DNA from: Tenebrio molitor
Lineage: Eukaryota; Arthropoda; Insecta; Coleoptera; Tenebrionidae
Assembly: GCF_963966145.1 (NCBI RefSeq)
Contig: NC_091048.1
Coordinates: forward strand, 17,484,001-17,548,000
Length of the DNA: 64,000 nt
Reading direction: 5' to 3'
In this document: positions 34,332 to 46,107 of the stretch, piece by piece
Numbering within the stretch: position 1 is the stretch's first letter
Layout of the letters: each line of letters starts with the position of its first letter
Notes under the pieces: model-generated
Seen by the model: only the letters and a program-made list of their open reading frames with translations
Databases searched by the model: none
What the model was told of the DNA's origin: nothing
Made by a program: the position numbers and the translations under genes

Positions 34332-37300
34332 ACCTGTTCAAGCGTGGCATGATATTCGTGACATTTTTCGGATCCTGCATAGCGATGGCCTTGCTGGTGG
34401 CAAGTTTGGGTACGAAGCAGTGGGTGAATGCTAAGGCCAAACGGGTGAAAAATCCCCACGAAAGCGACGGCAAGATCAGTTTTGGACTGTTCGACGGTAA
34501 AAAGGAACTCAATGTGGCTTACGGTTGGAGGACTTACGAAATCGATGGTAAGCTTGTCGAGGCTGGGTTCCCATTATATGGCAATTAGATTCGAATTAGT
34601 CTTGTTATAAAAACGAAAGTACTCGTCTTCGTGTCTTTGTTAAAATTCCAAAGGCATAAAGACATGGACGGATTACGTCACGTTTATTCCGACCACCTTC
34701 AATCTGTGCATGTGACGAAAATACAAAGAAGTCAGGTACAATGACGTACCTATTATGCGTAATCACTCTTGAGGAAAATCGCATGTTTCTCATTGTGCAA
34801 ATATCGCAGGCATAATCACATTAACAAAACTTTTACCAGGGTATTCGCTTATGGAAATCGTTCGATTTGAATATTTCAAAGAAAAATACGGCTGCCCACT
34901 GACAAGATATCGATTGTTCAACATTTAGGTATTTATAGCAGTCAGAAAATAAGACGTTCACTCTGTAATCATAATTATTACGACTGAGGGATTTACCGTC
35001 TGCAAAAGAACACGGAGGTCACGTATAAATTCTGTAGCTAAATTATTGCAGTACACAAGTTACAGTAATAAAATGTAGCTTCAGACTCGTAAAACCCTCT
35101 AGGCCGTCGGTACGGTGCATACAACGCACTACATGTTACAGTGCGCTCTTCAGGCACTTGCGGAATGCGGATTTATCTGTAGGTATTGCTGGCGCAGTTC
35201 GATGCTGATCCGTCACAAATACAGGGAATTTGCTTTCCACAAATGCTTGCCAGTTATTGAAAATGTCACTTTCCTCTTTTGTGTTAACACTGATCACTAG
35301 TTCTGGACGAAGGTTTTAGCCTCTCGCATGACATTTTGAAAAAAATGATAAATACTGTTCTAACAAAAATAACAATATGCCATCCAACTCCATAGAATAA
35401 AATCATTTTAGAAATTCACCTGGGATAATTGAAATGTCACTTGAATTTTTGATTTTAATCCAAATAATTTTGTAAAATGACTAACTTGTTACTGCAGCTT
35501 TTTCACTCTCTTTATTATCTTCTTTTGTATTGCTTAGTTAAAAAAACTTTGCAAGCAATCGACTAAGTAACTGTAAAAAGGAAATACCTACCAAGTCGGT
35601 TCTTTTTATTTTATTATGCAATGCAAGAAGCAAAAATGTGAATTTCATGGTTTTTAGTCAGCGGTTTTAAGGAGATTAACGAATGTTTTTTTAATAAATC
35701 TGCACAACGAATCTTCGTTAAATGTTATATAACTTAAACAGCAAAGAAAAAAATGTTGGTAAACATGTGCATTTTGCTACCTTCACAAAATACATTTTAT
35801 CATATGTACATATGATAAACACCGATGCTGTCGCTGAACCAATATTTTACGTCCATTTAACAGCTTGAAGTATCATTTTTAAATTCATTGAGAAAGCATG
35901 CCGCATTTGTTGATTAACAAACAAATGAAGCCATCTATAAAAACCTGACCACATTGACAAACGATTGCAATAAAACCAGAAATTCTCTTAACTAACACGT
36001 TGAGTCATGTTTTTGACCACAGCCTGGGATAAATATCAAGCACCACCTACTCGAAGCTTGTAAAAGTTGTAACAATCTGTAAAAAAATTTGACTATTTAG
36101 AAGTAGTAAATTAAAAATAGTTTGTTGGCAAGTTATTCTCTTTATTTCACATTAAATGAAGCAGAAGTGGGACCACAATTAATTAATTGGTAATTGTTCA
36201 CTTTAACTACTTCTGGAATTTTCGCGTTTTTTCTGGCTAGACAGCCTCAGGGCGTCCTCCTAGACAGTGTCCCATCATTCAAACCTTGTGCAAATGCCTT
36301 TTTTTCTCTCTTGTTGTGTTTCAAGGTCGCGCCAAGGCTTAGTATAACTAAAGGGTAAGGAAAATTTTAATTTGCACAAGGTTTGACTGTAGGGAAACGA
36401 TGTAGGAGGACGTCCTGACGCTGTCTAGCCAGAAAAAACGCGAAAATTCCAGAAGTAGTTAAAGTGAACAATTACCAATTAATTTACTATCAAATCTGTT
36501 TCCTGCATAAATGATAATGAAAGCTGACCAAGCTCGAGCTGAAGATTTTCTTTAACGTATGAAGTTCCCATGTTAACAAATCACAGAAGGTCAATGTGTA
36601 AGTGGGACGGTTAAGTGGAAGAAACCTGTACATAATTTATTATTGGCTACACCATTACCAAACTTGTACACTTAATTATAAGTTGTAAAAAAGTAGGACT
36701 GACGTGAAAAAACGATTAACTTGTTTGGAGGCAAAAAACCACGAAAACCGAAAGTTACCTACGTCGGTTTTATTTTTTCTCGTGATGTTTGAACGAATCG
36801 CCGATTGATTAACTGAGATTTGCTAATTTTTGAAGAATAGGTACTGGCTTTCGCGTGGTGCACACAATTAGGTTGCACGTTTCAAGGATGAAATGTTTTC
36901 TTAGCAAATAATAACGGAGGCATTGTTGAAGTTCTTGTAATTGCTCGTTTTGTTTCTTTAACCTACATCTAAAAAAATAAGTGAAGTGTTACAATTTCGT
37001 AACTGTCCCACATTGCATTATCGACAATAATTAACCACACCTCCGTGTTCATTTCTTTATTTGGCTTCACAAATTTGTTGCCATTCCGTAACATCCTGTT
37101 CCTGTTCACAGTGATTCACCTGCTGAAGTACGAACCGGAGTTCTTAATTTATTGGTTTTGGCTGGGTACAGTGATTGGCGTGTGCGGAGGCCTTTTATTT
37201 TCCGCACTGGGTGCGGTGTTCGCAGCTATAAACACTGCCACTTCCACGTCAAGATGCTTGACCTCATCGTTGGGCCTCTACCTATGGAATGTCTTAGGCC

Positions 37301-37675
37301 GTAAGCACGAGACAAACTCAGTTTGACATTTTAGAAACTAATTAATTTCAGTGGTTGCCGACGTCGTTGCCATCGGATTTTGGATAGCCCAATTTTATTT
37401 AAGAGTGCAATATAACGTACTGTCAAGGGAGGACAGGGACAACGATTGGACCTCGAAGGACATGGCTGAATTAGGCTATTCTTTTTGGTAAGTTTTACTT
37501 CGCTTTTTATTTTGGTGCACAATTTCACGCGACTTTTTCCAGGTTCGTGGTTGGTGCGGCCGTCGCTTCATTTGTAAATATTATCATAATTTTTATAGCA
37601 AATAGTGAAAAGGAAGTCGACACTGTAGTACCAGTTCTAGAAGAAAAAACGAACGGAGCCATCATGTTGTATTAA
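34328..37675 (+). CDS. Clarin-like four-TM membrane protein, gene 3 (divergent)
   Basis: Four exons, 34328-34547, 37112-37300, 37352-37487 and 37543-37675, join in phase to 225 aa. Exon 1 starts MNLFKRGMIFVTFFGSCIAM, then GTKQWVNAKAK and GKISFGLFDGKKELNVAYGW. Exon 2 carries helix 2 (FWLGTVIGVCGGLLFSALGA) and INTATS, matching WNTATN in copies 1-2. Exon 3 ends LGYSFW with the same TG|G splice as LGYSYW. Exon 4 carries helix 4 and ends EKTNGAIMLY. The loop is shorter than in copy 2 and lacks its cysteine cluster. A small phase-1 exon could have been missed in the 2.56-kb first intron, but none with good sites was found. Family placement is the same as for copies 1-2. ATTAAA at 37777 is a likely poly(A) signal. 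Confidence 0.72.
36181..36484. mobile_element. Foldback MITE in clarin-like 3 intron
   Basis: Arms of roughly 120 bp: ggtaattgttcactttaact, acttctggaattttcgcg and ctggctagacag are mirrored on the right. The rest of the intron (34548-37111) shows no repeat or exon that could be supported. Confidence 0.8.
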
Positions 37676-37995
37676 ACACAAAGTTAAATTTAAACAAGCT
37701 GTGAATAACTGCTTTCATACGATTAGTTCTGTAAAAATATTTATGAATTAGAGTAAGTTTTATAATTCGTTTTAATATTAAACTGTGGAAAAAAACATTG
37801 AATTGCTCATTTAAAATTTATTGATTCGATTAAAAAATAATATAAAGCGTCCCACAACTAGCTCATAAAGTATTTACTAAAAGTGACACGATGAAGTCTG
37901 CAGAGATAATAAATACAGACAACATACCAAAAAATTAATTTACGATTTTCTACATATGAATAATTATAAAATATGTAAACTGTATTTAAGACGCT

Positions 37996-40900
37996 TCAAC
38001 GACGTTTCACTTCAGCCCATCCATCATCTTCCTCCGACTGGGTTTGCTCGCGGGGTGCTGTAAAAAAAAGAATCAATCGATCTAGCAAAAGAGAAAAGTG
38101 CAGTTTTTGCTTTCAAGAATTTTTTACAAACATGTAAGAAATACATTTTCGGAAACGGAATTTCGGGCAGCATTTTTCTGTCACTTCAACAAAATCTCTG
38201 TAAACCATCTTTTACTGTCATCATGACTGACATTCAAAAATTAAACTTTTCTGTGTTTTTGAATTTTCTACTGTCGCGAGCAAAAAAAACTGGTCGTCAA
38301 ATTCATGCTTTGACGCAATGGAAAATGCTCCATTGTAAAACGGTCGTAAATATCATAACCTATCATCATGTTGTATGACAGGACTTATCATTTTTTTCTC
38401 ATTTTTGAAGTGAAAACTTCTTTAGGCTCACCACATACATTTTATTCCCGGGCAGTGAATTAGTTTCATGCGACACGCTAAGAATATCGTTCGCAATACG
38501 CAATCAATAACGGGCGTCATAGAAGTTTTCACTTAAACTCCATCCATTTTCAATATACGCAACTAAATCTAGTGATTTTAGTAACTTTTGTGGTGTAATA
38601 GGATACAACTTTTTTCTATTGTAAATGCAATGTCACAAATAATAATTCAGGTTATGTGTATTTTGAAAAGGTTATAATGTACGATTATTGTCATTTTTGA
38701 CAAATCTCTAATCGGGTCCCGTAATCAAGCAAAGTAGACTATCTTTGAATATTTTACTTAAAATATGGTATCTACAGGTTAATATTAAATACCGGCATTG
38801 AAACCAGCAAGTAGGTGTACGTAACGTAAACAGATTTTAACGAAAATATTTCAGAGCAGGACACAGAGTGAAAGCACGATACATTAGAAATGAATAGTGC
38901 TCAGGAACAAACAGTGTCAAGTCAAGTCTGGAGCCCGGCGGTCTTGTAATTAAAAAAAGCGCACAACGGCGCAAATATTTCTTCACTGTTCCATCGTGCG
39001 TCGTTTCCATTCTGTGCCTGCGCCCCCGACCCAGAAATTACTCCGTACTTTTCCTTAAGATATGTGTAGGAGATTGAAGCTAACATTTTAAATAGATCAA
39101 TTTAAATTAAAAGTGGATTTATCGACTTACGGAAAAAATCTCCCCAACCATTCGGTAAACTGCGATTCTCCCCAAATTTGGACCATTTACTTCCCAAATG
39201 TTTTTAAAACACCGGTGAACACTTTGTTTTGTCTCGAAGTGAGGCATTTTCTCTTTATAACTCTACCTGTGGCCTACATATCGCTACTTAATCGTATTTT
39301 TTTCAATAATTATAATCTGATTTTTTGACAAATTCAAAACGTCTGCTTTGAATGTTCAATATTAGAAAAAATAAAACACTTTCATTGCAATACAAAAAAA
39401 GAAAATTCCCTAACAGTAATGTATATTGTAAATGGATGGAGTTTACGTCGTGCGGTCTTAAGCGCACTCTTTTTTATATTTTGACACTTTGTTGACATGG
39501 GCATAATCAGGGAAATTTTTTCATTTTGTGAAAGTCTAACCAAATTTTGAAATGACATTTGACGACCAGAATTTTTTGCTCGCAACAGTAATTTCCTATA
39601 CAAGTGTCTACATCGTGTGAAACTGTCTTTTAGAAATTCTTGTAAAAGTCGGAGGTTAGAAGTTATTGTTTGCTAGTACGAGTATATTATGCAGTTTTGT
39701 TTTTCATAATTAAAAAGTACCGGGTGATTTTAAACGAATGGGACTTTTTTTTCATAGGTTGGTAATATCTTTGTTGGTTATTCTGCTTTTTAATGTGATA
39801 GTTGAAATAAACATAGGCGTCCTCACAGACCATCAACAGAATTAAGACTTTCAAAACTCGTATAAAACATGGGAGACACTGACAACACTAGCGCTGCTCT
39901 AGCGTTAGGCCAAACTAAATTACCGAATTTACTCGTTAATCCGATCGGGAATTTCCGTTTAAAGAAAGGTTGATTTGAATATTAATTAATAATGTCATCA
40001 GTAATTTTGAATTTTCTAATAAAATAAAATAAATTTTATGAATTGTTCTAACTCCAAACCAGTATTTTGAGATAATTTTTTGTCATCTTTTTATTTGGTA
40101 AGTTATCTTTTTCTTTTTGAAAAAGTACGAAATATGTTTTTTCAGATCGCAATTTTTATTTTATTTATTTGGATATGGGAAAAATTAAACATAAATGCTT
40201 TGTAAACAACAGGATCGGCGATTTTAAATTTCCAAAATTAGAAGAACAAAGGAAACGAGGGATAGAAGCTTTAGGTAAATGTTGCACCACCCTTCAAAAC
40301 AGATAATGCCTTTATTTGCGCGAAACATTTTAGCAACAATTTCTTTACTCAAAAAACAAAACTCCATAAATACGCCCTGCCGTCGATTTTTCTTCGTGAA
40401 GATAAACAAACTTCAATAAATAATGTTGACCAGCTGAACAAATTGAAAATTCTACGATTACTGAAAATCCCACTGTAGAGAATCTAATCCTTCCTGTTAT
40501 GCCCAAGGCCCAAAATAGACCCGTAACAAAATCTTCTAGTGTGTTGCAACTACTTGAATGCAAGAAAGTTAGTAGTCTTTATCAAAAGGTAGAAACATTT
40601 ATTATATGGACCGATATCAGCGAAAAACAATTTCAAAATTAAAAAATCTTTTGCACGATTCTAAAATTATCTCCAGAATTTTTAAAAATTAACGCAAAAT
40701 CAAATTAATGAACTAGATCTACCCTTCAATTCAGTTTCACTCGCCTTTTAAACTAGCCCACTCATGCCCAAAAAATCCCAATTTACACACAAACTCGTTT
40801 AATGAACTACTAATTTGTTATATATGTTAGAATTTGTATTAAAATGTCCAATACTTAATTAGTCGTTTTTATTTTTTTTAAATAAGTATCAATTTAAATT

Positions 40901-43900
40901 AAATTGAAAAAAAAATATAGGCAACTAGGTATACAGAAACTAGTCAGATATGCAACTTGTTATACATTAGTTTGGCCTAACGCTCGGGCAGCGCCACTTG
41001 AGCGCGTCCCCGAAAATGTAATCCCACTTGACAGTCTTACTATAGTTTAATTGTCTGTGGGCGTCCTCGCCTATTTGACACAATTGATTAATACATAAAA
41101 TGTCAAAATGACGTACGTACGCCAATGTGTTGATGAAGGTACTCTCGTGTCAAAAATAAATTACTCCCTAGAATTCGAACTTTTAGGGAAATAATGTTTT
41201 TCATGTTGTGTGTAACTAGAATTTTCAAAAGTAATTTTGAATACTTAAGGTTGGTTACTTTGAACTGAAAGATTAAATCCAAATAAATATGCCGCCAGTA
41301 ACCAAAATTGATTTTGATTGTGAAACGAAAAATCATCTATCACTTAGAGAGAAATTAGTCATTTGCAACTGTTACAATTAACTTACATTTTTGGGATATC
41401 TTTTGTTTGTCACCAGAAACCACAGAGCCTCCAACCTGACCAAATTTATGGCAACCTAGTAACGAATATCCCTAAATCCTAGGGAGTAGAGTTAAACCGG
41501 CCTGAGATATGTCATTTGGTAGGGGTGCGCGCAGACGGAAAACAGTTGGACGAGTCCATCTTTCGTAAAATAGGGGTGTTCAACAGATTAAAAATCAGCT
41601 GATTTTTTTCAGTGACCGGTGAACGAGTAAAAGTTTCTATTTAGCTGTTTTTTTGAGTAATTTAAATGATTTGTCCGCCTGGATTTCCCCCACTAAATGA
41701 CATATCTCAGGCCGGCTTAACTCTAGTTTATTTTTGAACGAGAGTATCAAGTTTGCCAAAATAATTTATGAAAAATGTTCCCAACTTAAGAAAAAAAGTC
41801 ACAATCATTTAAAATCACCCGGTATTAAGAATCAGCACTTACGCTTTTCCTTTTGTGGTGGCGGTCCTCTTCTCTCTTCTGCTGCTTTCCTCGGCGGTTC
41901 TTCCCTTCTGGTGAAAGACCTCCAATCTGACGCTCCACCTTCTCGTCCGCCTCTAGACGGAGGGTTACGTCTCGGCCCTTCGTCGTCGTTTCTACGCATG
42001 TTCCTCCAAGATCCCATGTCACGATCGCCTCCCCTGCGATCCCTGTCGTCCCTATCTCCGCGTCTGTCTCTGTCTTCCCTGTCGCCGCCCCTGCGTTCTT
42101 CTCTATCGCCTCCGCGCCGATCCCTGTCGTCCCTCTCGCCCCTACGATCGTCTCTGTCTCCACGACGATCTCTATCTTCTCTGTCTCCTCCACGTCTGGC
42201 TTCTCTCTCGTCTCTATCGCCAGTTCTCCGTTCTCTGTCGTCTCCTCTGCGATCGCGGTCCTCCCTGTTGAATCTGTCGCGATCGCCTCTGTCGAAACTT
42301 CGCCCTATTTCTCTGCGGTCCTTGTCTCTGTCCTCACGTCGATCGCGATCGCCCTCAGATCGGTCGCGCTCCTCGCGTACCTCATCTTGATCGCGGTTCC
42401 TCCAAGCATCGTTGGTTTTCGGCTCCTCCGGAGTTGCACGCAAATTTCCTACACAAAACAATATTAACAACGATAGTGACAGTTTAATGAGATTTTTAAA
42501 CGGTACGAAAAATAGTACTCACGAGGCCTCCAAGCTTCGACTTTCTTCGGCTCTTCGGACTTGTCCAAACGCCTCCAAGAAGAATCTCCACCCTCGGCTC
42601 GTTTTGGTGCCGCCTCTTTTTCGAGGAGAGCCTTGTTTCGCCAAGACGAATCCTTCGGCTTGTCCCGTGTTTTCTCACTCTCCTCGGCCAGTCTCTTTTC
42701 AATTTCTTCCAGACGTTGTCTCTGCTTGGCACCAGTTCTATCCAACATCTCTTGTTGCTCTTTGAGCTTCTTCTCCCTTTCTTCACGCTCGGTTCGTTCT
42801 TTTTCTTCACGCTCTTTTTTAGCCATCTCCTCCAATCGAGTCTTCTCTTCTTCCTCTTTTCTCTTTTGTTCGGCCAATTTTCGTTCCTCTTCTTCTTCCT
42901 TGTCTTTGAGGTAACGTGCCCGACGTTCTTCCTTACGCTTGATTTTGCGATCGAGAAGTCGTTTCTGGCGCTCTTCATGCATGTTCTTCTCAAATTCTTT
43001 CAGCTTGTCCTCGTAGACTATGTTGCGTTCTTTCTTTAGTTTTTCCAAAAAGGCGTCCTTCTCTGGTTTCATCCTGGCCAAACGGTCTCTGGTGGCCACG
43101 GCAAGTTTTCGTTCTTCGATGGCGGCGGCGATGCGTTCTTTCTCCTGTTGCTCCCAGAAAGCTTGATCTTGCAACTGACGCTCTTTCATGTTGGCCTGAA
43201 GAAGAGGAATTTCTTCTAGACGTTTCGCTCGTTCGAAATAATCCACTTTCTTTTCTTGCGACTTTAGTTTGGCCTGGAGCTCACGACGTTCCTTCTGCAG
43301 TTCTTCCGCTTCTTTAGCTGCGATTTGATCGGCATCCAATTTCTTAATATCCTAAAAAAATATTTTCACTAGATTACGATTAGTTTGGAATTTCAAGCTT
43401 TAAAAATAAAAATTCAAGCTACGAATTCACTTCAAACTTTGTAATTGGAATTACGCAAAAGTGATCAACTTACGTCTTCATCCAGTTTCTTGAGGATTTT
43501 CTGCCCGTGTCCAGTTTGACTGATCTGTTGCAATTTTTCCTTGAGATGTCTGTCCTTGATCTGCTGGATCTCGTTCTGTGCTCTCTTCTTCTCTCTTTCT
43601 TCACGTTCATGTTCTAACCGTTTTTGTTCGGCTAATGCTGCTTGTCTGGCCAATTCTTCCAATCTTCTCTGCTCTTCTTCTTCACGTACAGTATTCAGAC
43701 GTTCAATGTATTCCTTCCTGTCCTCAATAATTTTATGACGTTGCAGTATCTTTTCGTGTTCTTGAGCTTTAGTGTCGTGGTAGTTCTTCACCATAATACT
43801 CCTCAACTTCTCTCTTTCAGCCCTCTTCTTGTTAGGATTGATCACACTAATTGCTTGATTAAGAACAGTCGCCATGTTAACAAGTTGATTTCTGACTTGT

Positions 43901-46107
43901 TCACTTGGCATTACTTGCAAAGTAGGACCTTCTGGTTTGTCCTCTCTTTGACTTTCACTCAAGTCCATGCCAAAATGAACGCAGTGTTTGCCGTGATCGA
44001 TTCTGATTTGCATGTCGTTGTGGCGCACACAGTCAACTAGAAGCCGCTCTAGGTGGAAAGCATCAGTGAATTTGGCTAACTGTATCAACCTTGAAAATTC
44101 GATCGTTTGGTACACTTGAGCGATCTGTCGTACCAAGCGGACCAAAGTTACATCTTGTAGAGCGGGTATGTATTGCTGCAGCATATTCTCTTCTGCTTGT
44201 AAAGACTGTATGACTGAGTGGACTCTCGAGCACAGCAACAATGGATGAAAATCAACTTCTAACCAGTTGTACAGGTCCTGCAGTTGAGGCGAAGCCAAGC
44301 TTACCACGTTAACGCGAACCAAATCTTTTAGTAAACTAGCTCGGGTTGGAGGCTGGAAAAGTCCCAACAGAACTGCCAAACGTTGAGCTTTTTCCAACGG
44401 TGACTTGTCAGTCTCTATGAAACGGTCGAATTCTGGATGGGCGGATGGCAGAGGAATCGATAAAGTAGCGATCAGTACGCGACAAGCCATTCTGTTCAAA
44501 TTTATATTAGAATGTTGAATCAACAGCAAAAATTAAGTGTACCTTTGCAGTTCTTCCTGAGTGATATTTTTCTTCATTTCTTTAGATAACTGGAAAAGTT
44601 TAAACAAAGCGGCAGCATGGAAGAGGTAATTTCCGGCCTTCCAGAAAACCATGGCGAGCTTTTGATAGTAGTTTGCCATTGTCTTGGGAACAGGCATTTT
44701 CTTTGACATGTTCATCAAGTTGTGTATGTCTTCAATTGCTTTGTAAGCTTCCTGTGAATTTGAATAAACTTTTTTTACTCATATTTGAAACTTTATTTGC
44801 TCAGATTAAATATTGTATGGGTTTTTGTTTTTTTTTTTCAAAAAATATAAGTATTTTTAACAGTGACATCAACATTCGAGCCGAACACATTTCAAATGAA
44901 GCACAGTAACAGTTTAAAACAATTTCTATACATTAAATAAATATTTCAAATATTACTGTTTATTTGACATTTTATATTTCCTAACAAGACACCTATTTAA
45001 AATTATGCACCATAATAGTGACTAGAGTTTCTTACATCTAATCCATTTAATTCTTTTGCAATAGACAACTGTATCTATTAACACATTCACTTTCAAAAAT
45101 ACCATATTTAATTTTTTTTTTTTGATACAGTAATGTTGCATTTTCTAAATTTTTATCTACCTGAGGCAATGCAGGCTTATGTGGCTGTTGTCCATGAAGT
45201 AAATCATTAACTATTAACCTGTTTTATAACCTACCTGCCACAATTCCATTTGTATGGCAAAATCTAACTGGTGCAGCCTAGTTTCCAGATTTAGCTGTTG
45301 AGTTTCAGGTTTTGACATAGAAACATTGGCAACTTGGGCTGGAAGCTTACAAATATCTTCTAGATGTTTCCTCAGCTTGTCACACAATTTCCTAAACTCA
45401 GTTTTCCTGTTGTACTTGAGACAGAATTGAAAAGCCATTCTTGCAATGTCATGGTATAGATTCTCAACATGGGCATTAGTTCTCAACAACTCCAAACATT
45501 GGCAGTAAGACTCCCACAAAAACTTGACCCAAGGGGTAAGAATAGTGCGATCAGAACGATCTTGGGCATCTTCCCCAGAAACAGCACTAGAATATATTTT
45601 TTATGTGAATGCTTCACTTTGTGGGTTAGCTACCTTAGTAAGATGCTTTCTGGAGTTGCTAAATTGTCGAGATCGTCGATGTCGATGACAGCTTGTGCTG
45701 ACTGTTCACGTGCATTCTCCGTCTTCTCTTCAGCCATACGAAGATAACCTCGTATGACGTTTTCCAGAGATCCCACGTTCACGGACTGAAACATGTTCCT
45801 GTACTGGAAGAGACCCTCCTTGGCGATGTGAGATTTCTTCAGCTCGACACACAGATCTAGATATTTGAACATGATGGGTTCCAGGACCGATTCCGACCAA
45901 TTGTACGCCCATTTTTTATTGCGGAAGACTTCTTGCAGCGTATCCAAAGCTCTTGCTGGTTTTCCAACTTCGATGAATTCTATTAAAACGGCATGATTAG
46001 TTTGTTATATAAATAAACACGTGAGGTGACCAACATATGTGCCGGTTAATTTTCTTACCGTTGGCTCGCTTTAAAGCATTTTCAGGTCTTTGACCGTAAC
46101 GTGCCAT
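37996..46107 (-). CDS. eIF3a: Eukaryotic translation initiation factor 3 subunit A
   Basis: Eight exons were read on the minus strand: 46107-46059, 45979-45634, 45586-45235, 44751-44543, 44491-43474, 43351-42523, 42448-41843 and 38057-37996. They total 3471 nt, giving 1156 aa in frame, the usual size for insect eIF3a. The N-terminus MARYGQRPENALKRAN and the helical PCI region (LWQEAYKAIEDIHNLMNMSK, YNWLEVDFHPLLLCSRV) are highly characteristic. A long charged coiled coil (EEEQRRLEELARQAALAEQK and on) follows, then an Arg/Asp/Gly-rich low-complexity tail with many DRR, GDR and DRD units. The last exon gives EEDDGWAEVKRR, which matches the conserved extreme C-terminus. eIF3a scaffolds the eIF3 complex on the 40S ribosome. 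AATAAA on the minus strand near 37817-37822 is a likely poly(A) signal. Confidence 0.95.
38271..39597. mobile_element. Split CTGTCGCGAGC MITE (halves about 1.1 kb apart)
   Basis: The left half (38271 to about 38400) and right half (about 39476-39597) match the left and right halves of the intact 242-bp element at 51302-51543. Shared blocks include gaaaatgctccattgtaaaa, tcgtaaatatcataacc and ttgttgacatgggcataatc. Either one element was opened by a later insertion or two partial copies lie here. Confidence 0.5.
39814..41073 (+). mobile_element. Decayed THAP-domain transposon in eIF3a intron
   Basis: Near-terminal inverted blocks (agcgttaggccaaactaa at about 39902 and ttagtttggcctaacgct at about 40967) and outer ends containing taggcgtcctc / gtcctcgccta bracket a broken THAP-like coding remnant at 40165-40460. 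THAP domains occur in P-element-type transposases. The total size is about 1.26 kb, so most of any transposase is missing. Confidence 0.6.
40172..40460 (+). pseudogene. THAP zinc-finger remnant
   Basis: One frame reads KHKCFVNNRIGDFKFPKLEE and then RKRGIEALGK. After a frame change it continues FICAKHFSNNFF, HKYALPSIFLRED. The order C ... F(K)FPK ... C-x2-H-F ... A(L)PSIF is the THAP pattern (C2CH zinc ligands plus the AVPTIF-type box). The first cysteine pair is incomplete. Stops and at least one frameshift rule out a working protein. Confidence 0.65.
41140..41746. mobile_element. Copy of the TACTYTCGTGTCAAAAAT MITE, interrupted
   Basis: Matches 25525-25897 over most of its length. Near its right end it is split by the element at 41489-41723. 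The remaining end (gtttatttttgaacgagagta) follows after the insertion. Confidence 0.75.
41489..41723. mobile_element. Nested TA element, TIR GAGTTAA(A/G)CCGGCCTGAGAT
   Basis: GAGTTAAACCGGCCTGAGAT and atgtcattt are mirrored at the right end, with TA at 41487-41488 and 41724-41725. It sits inside an older MITE. Confidence 0.8.

Larger units (their letters stand above)
38058..41842 (-). other. 3.8-kb last intron of eIF3a
   Basis: The donor GTAAGT at 41842 and the acceptor next to 38057 bracket mobile DNA: split halves of a CAGTCGCGAGC-type MITE (about 38271-38400 and 39476-39597), a THAP-containing transposon, and a nested MITE pair. Nothing coding and functional was recognised. Confidence 0.75.

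Noticed and set aside
34808..34930. Open stretch after a CAG acceptor in the clarin-like 3 intron
   Set aside because: Phase fits at the left, but the only near donor follows an in-frame TAG.
35115..35300. Cysteine-containing frame (AECGFICRYCW…) in the clarin-like 3 intron
   Set aside because: Attractive as a missing loop exon, but no acceptor/donor pair gives the needed phase without a stop.
41734..42390. 218-aa Ser/Arg/Leu-rich frame on the plus strand
   Set aside because: Antisense shadow of the Arg/Asp-rich eIF3a tail.
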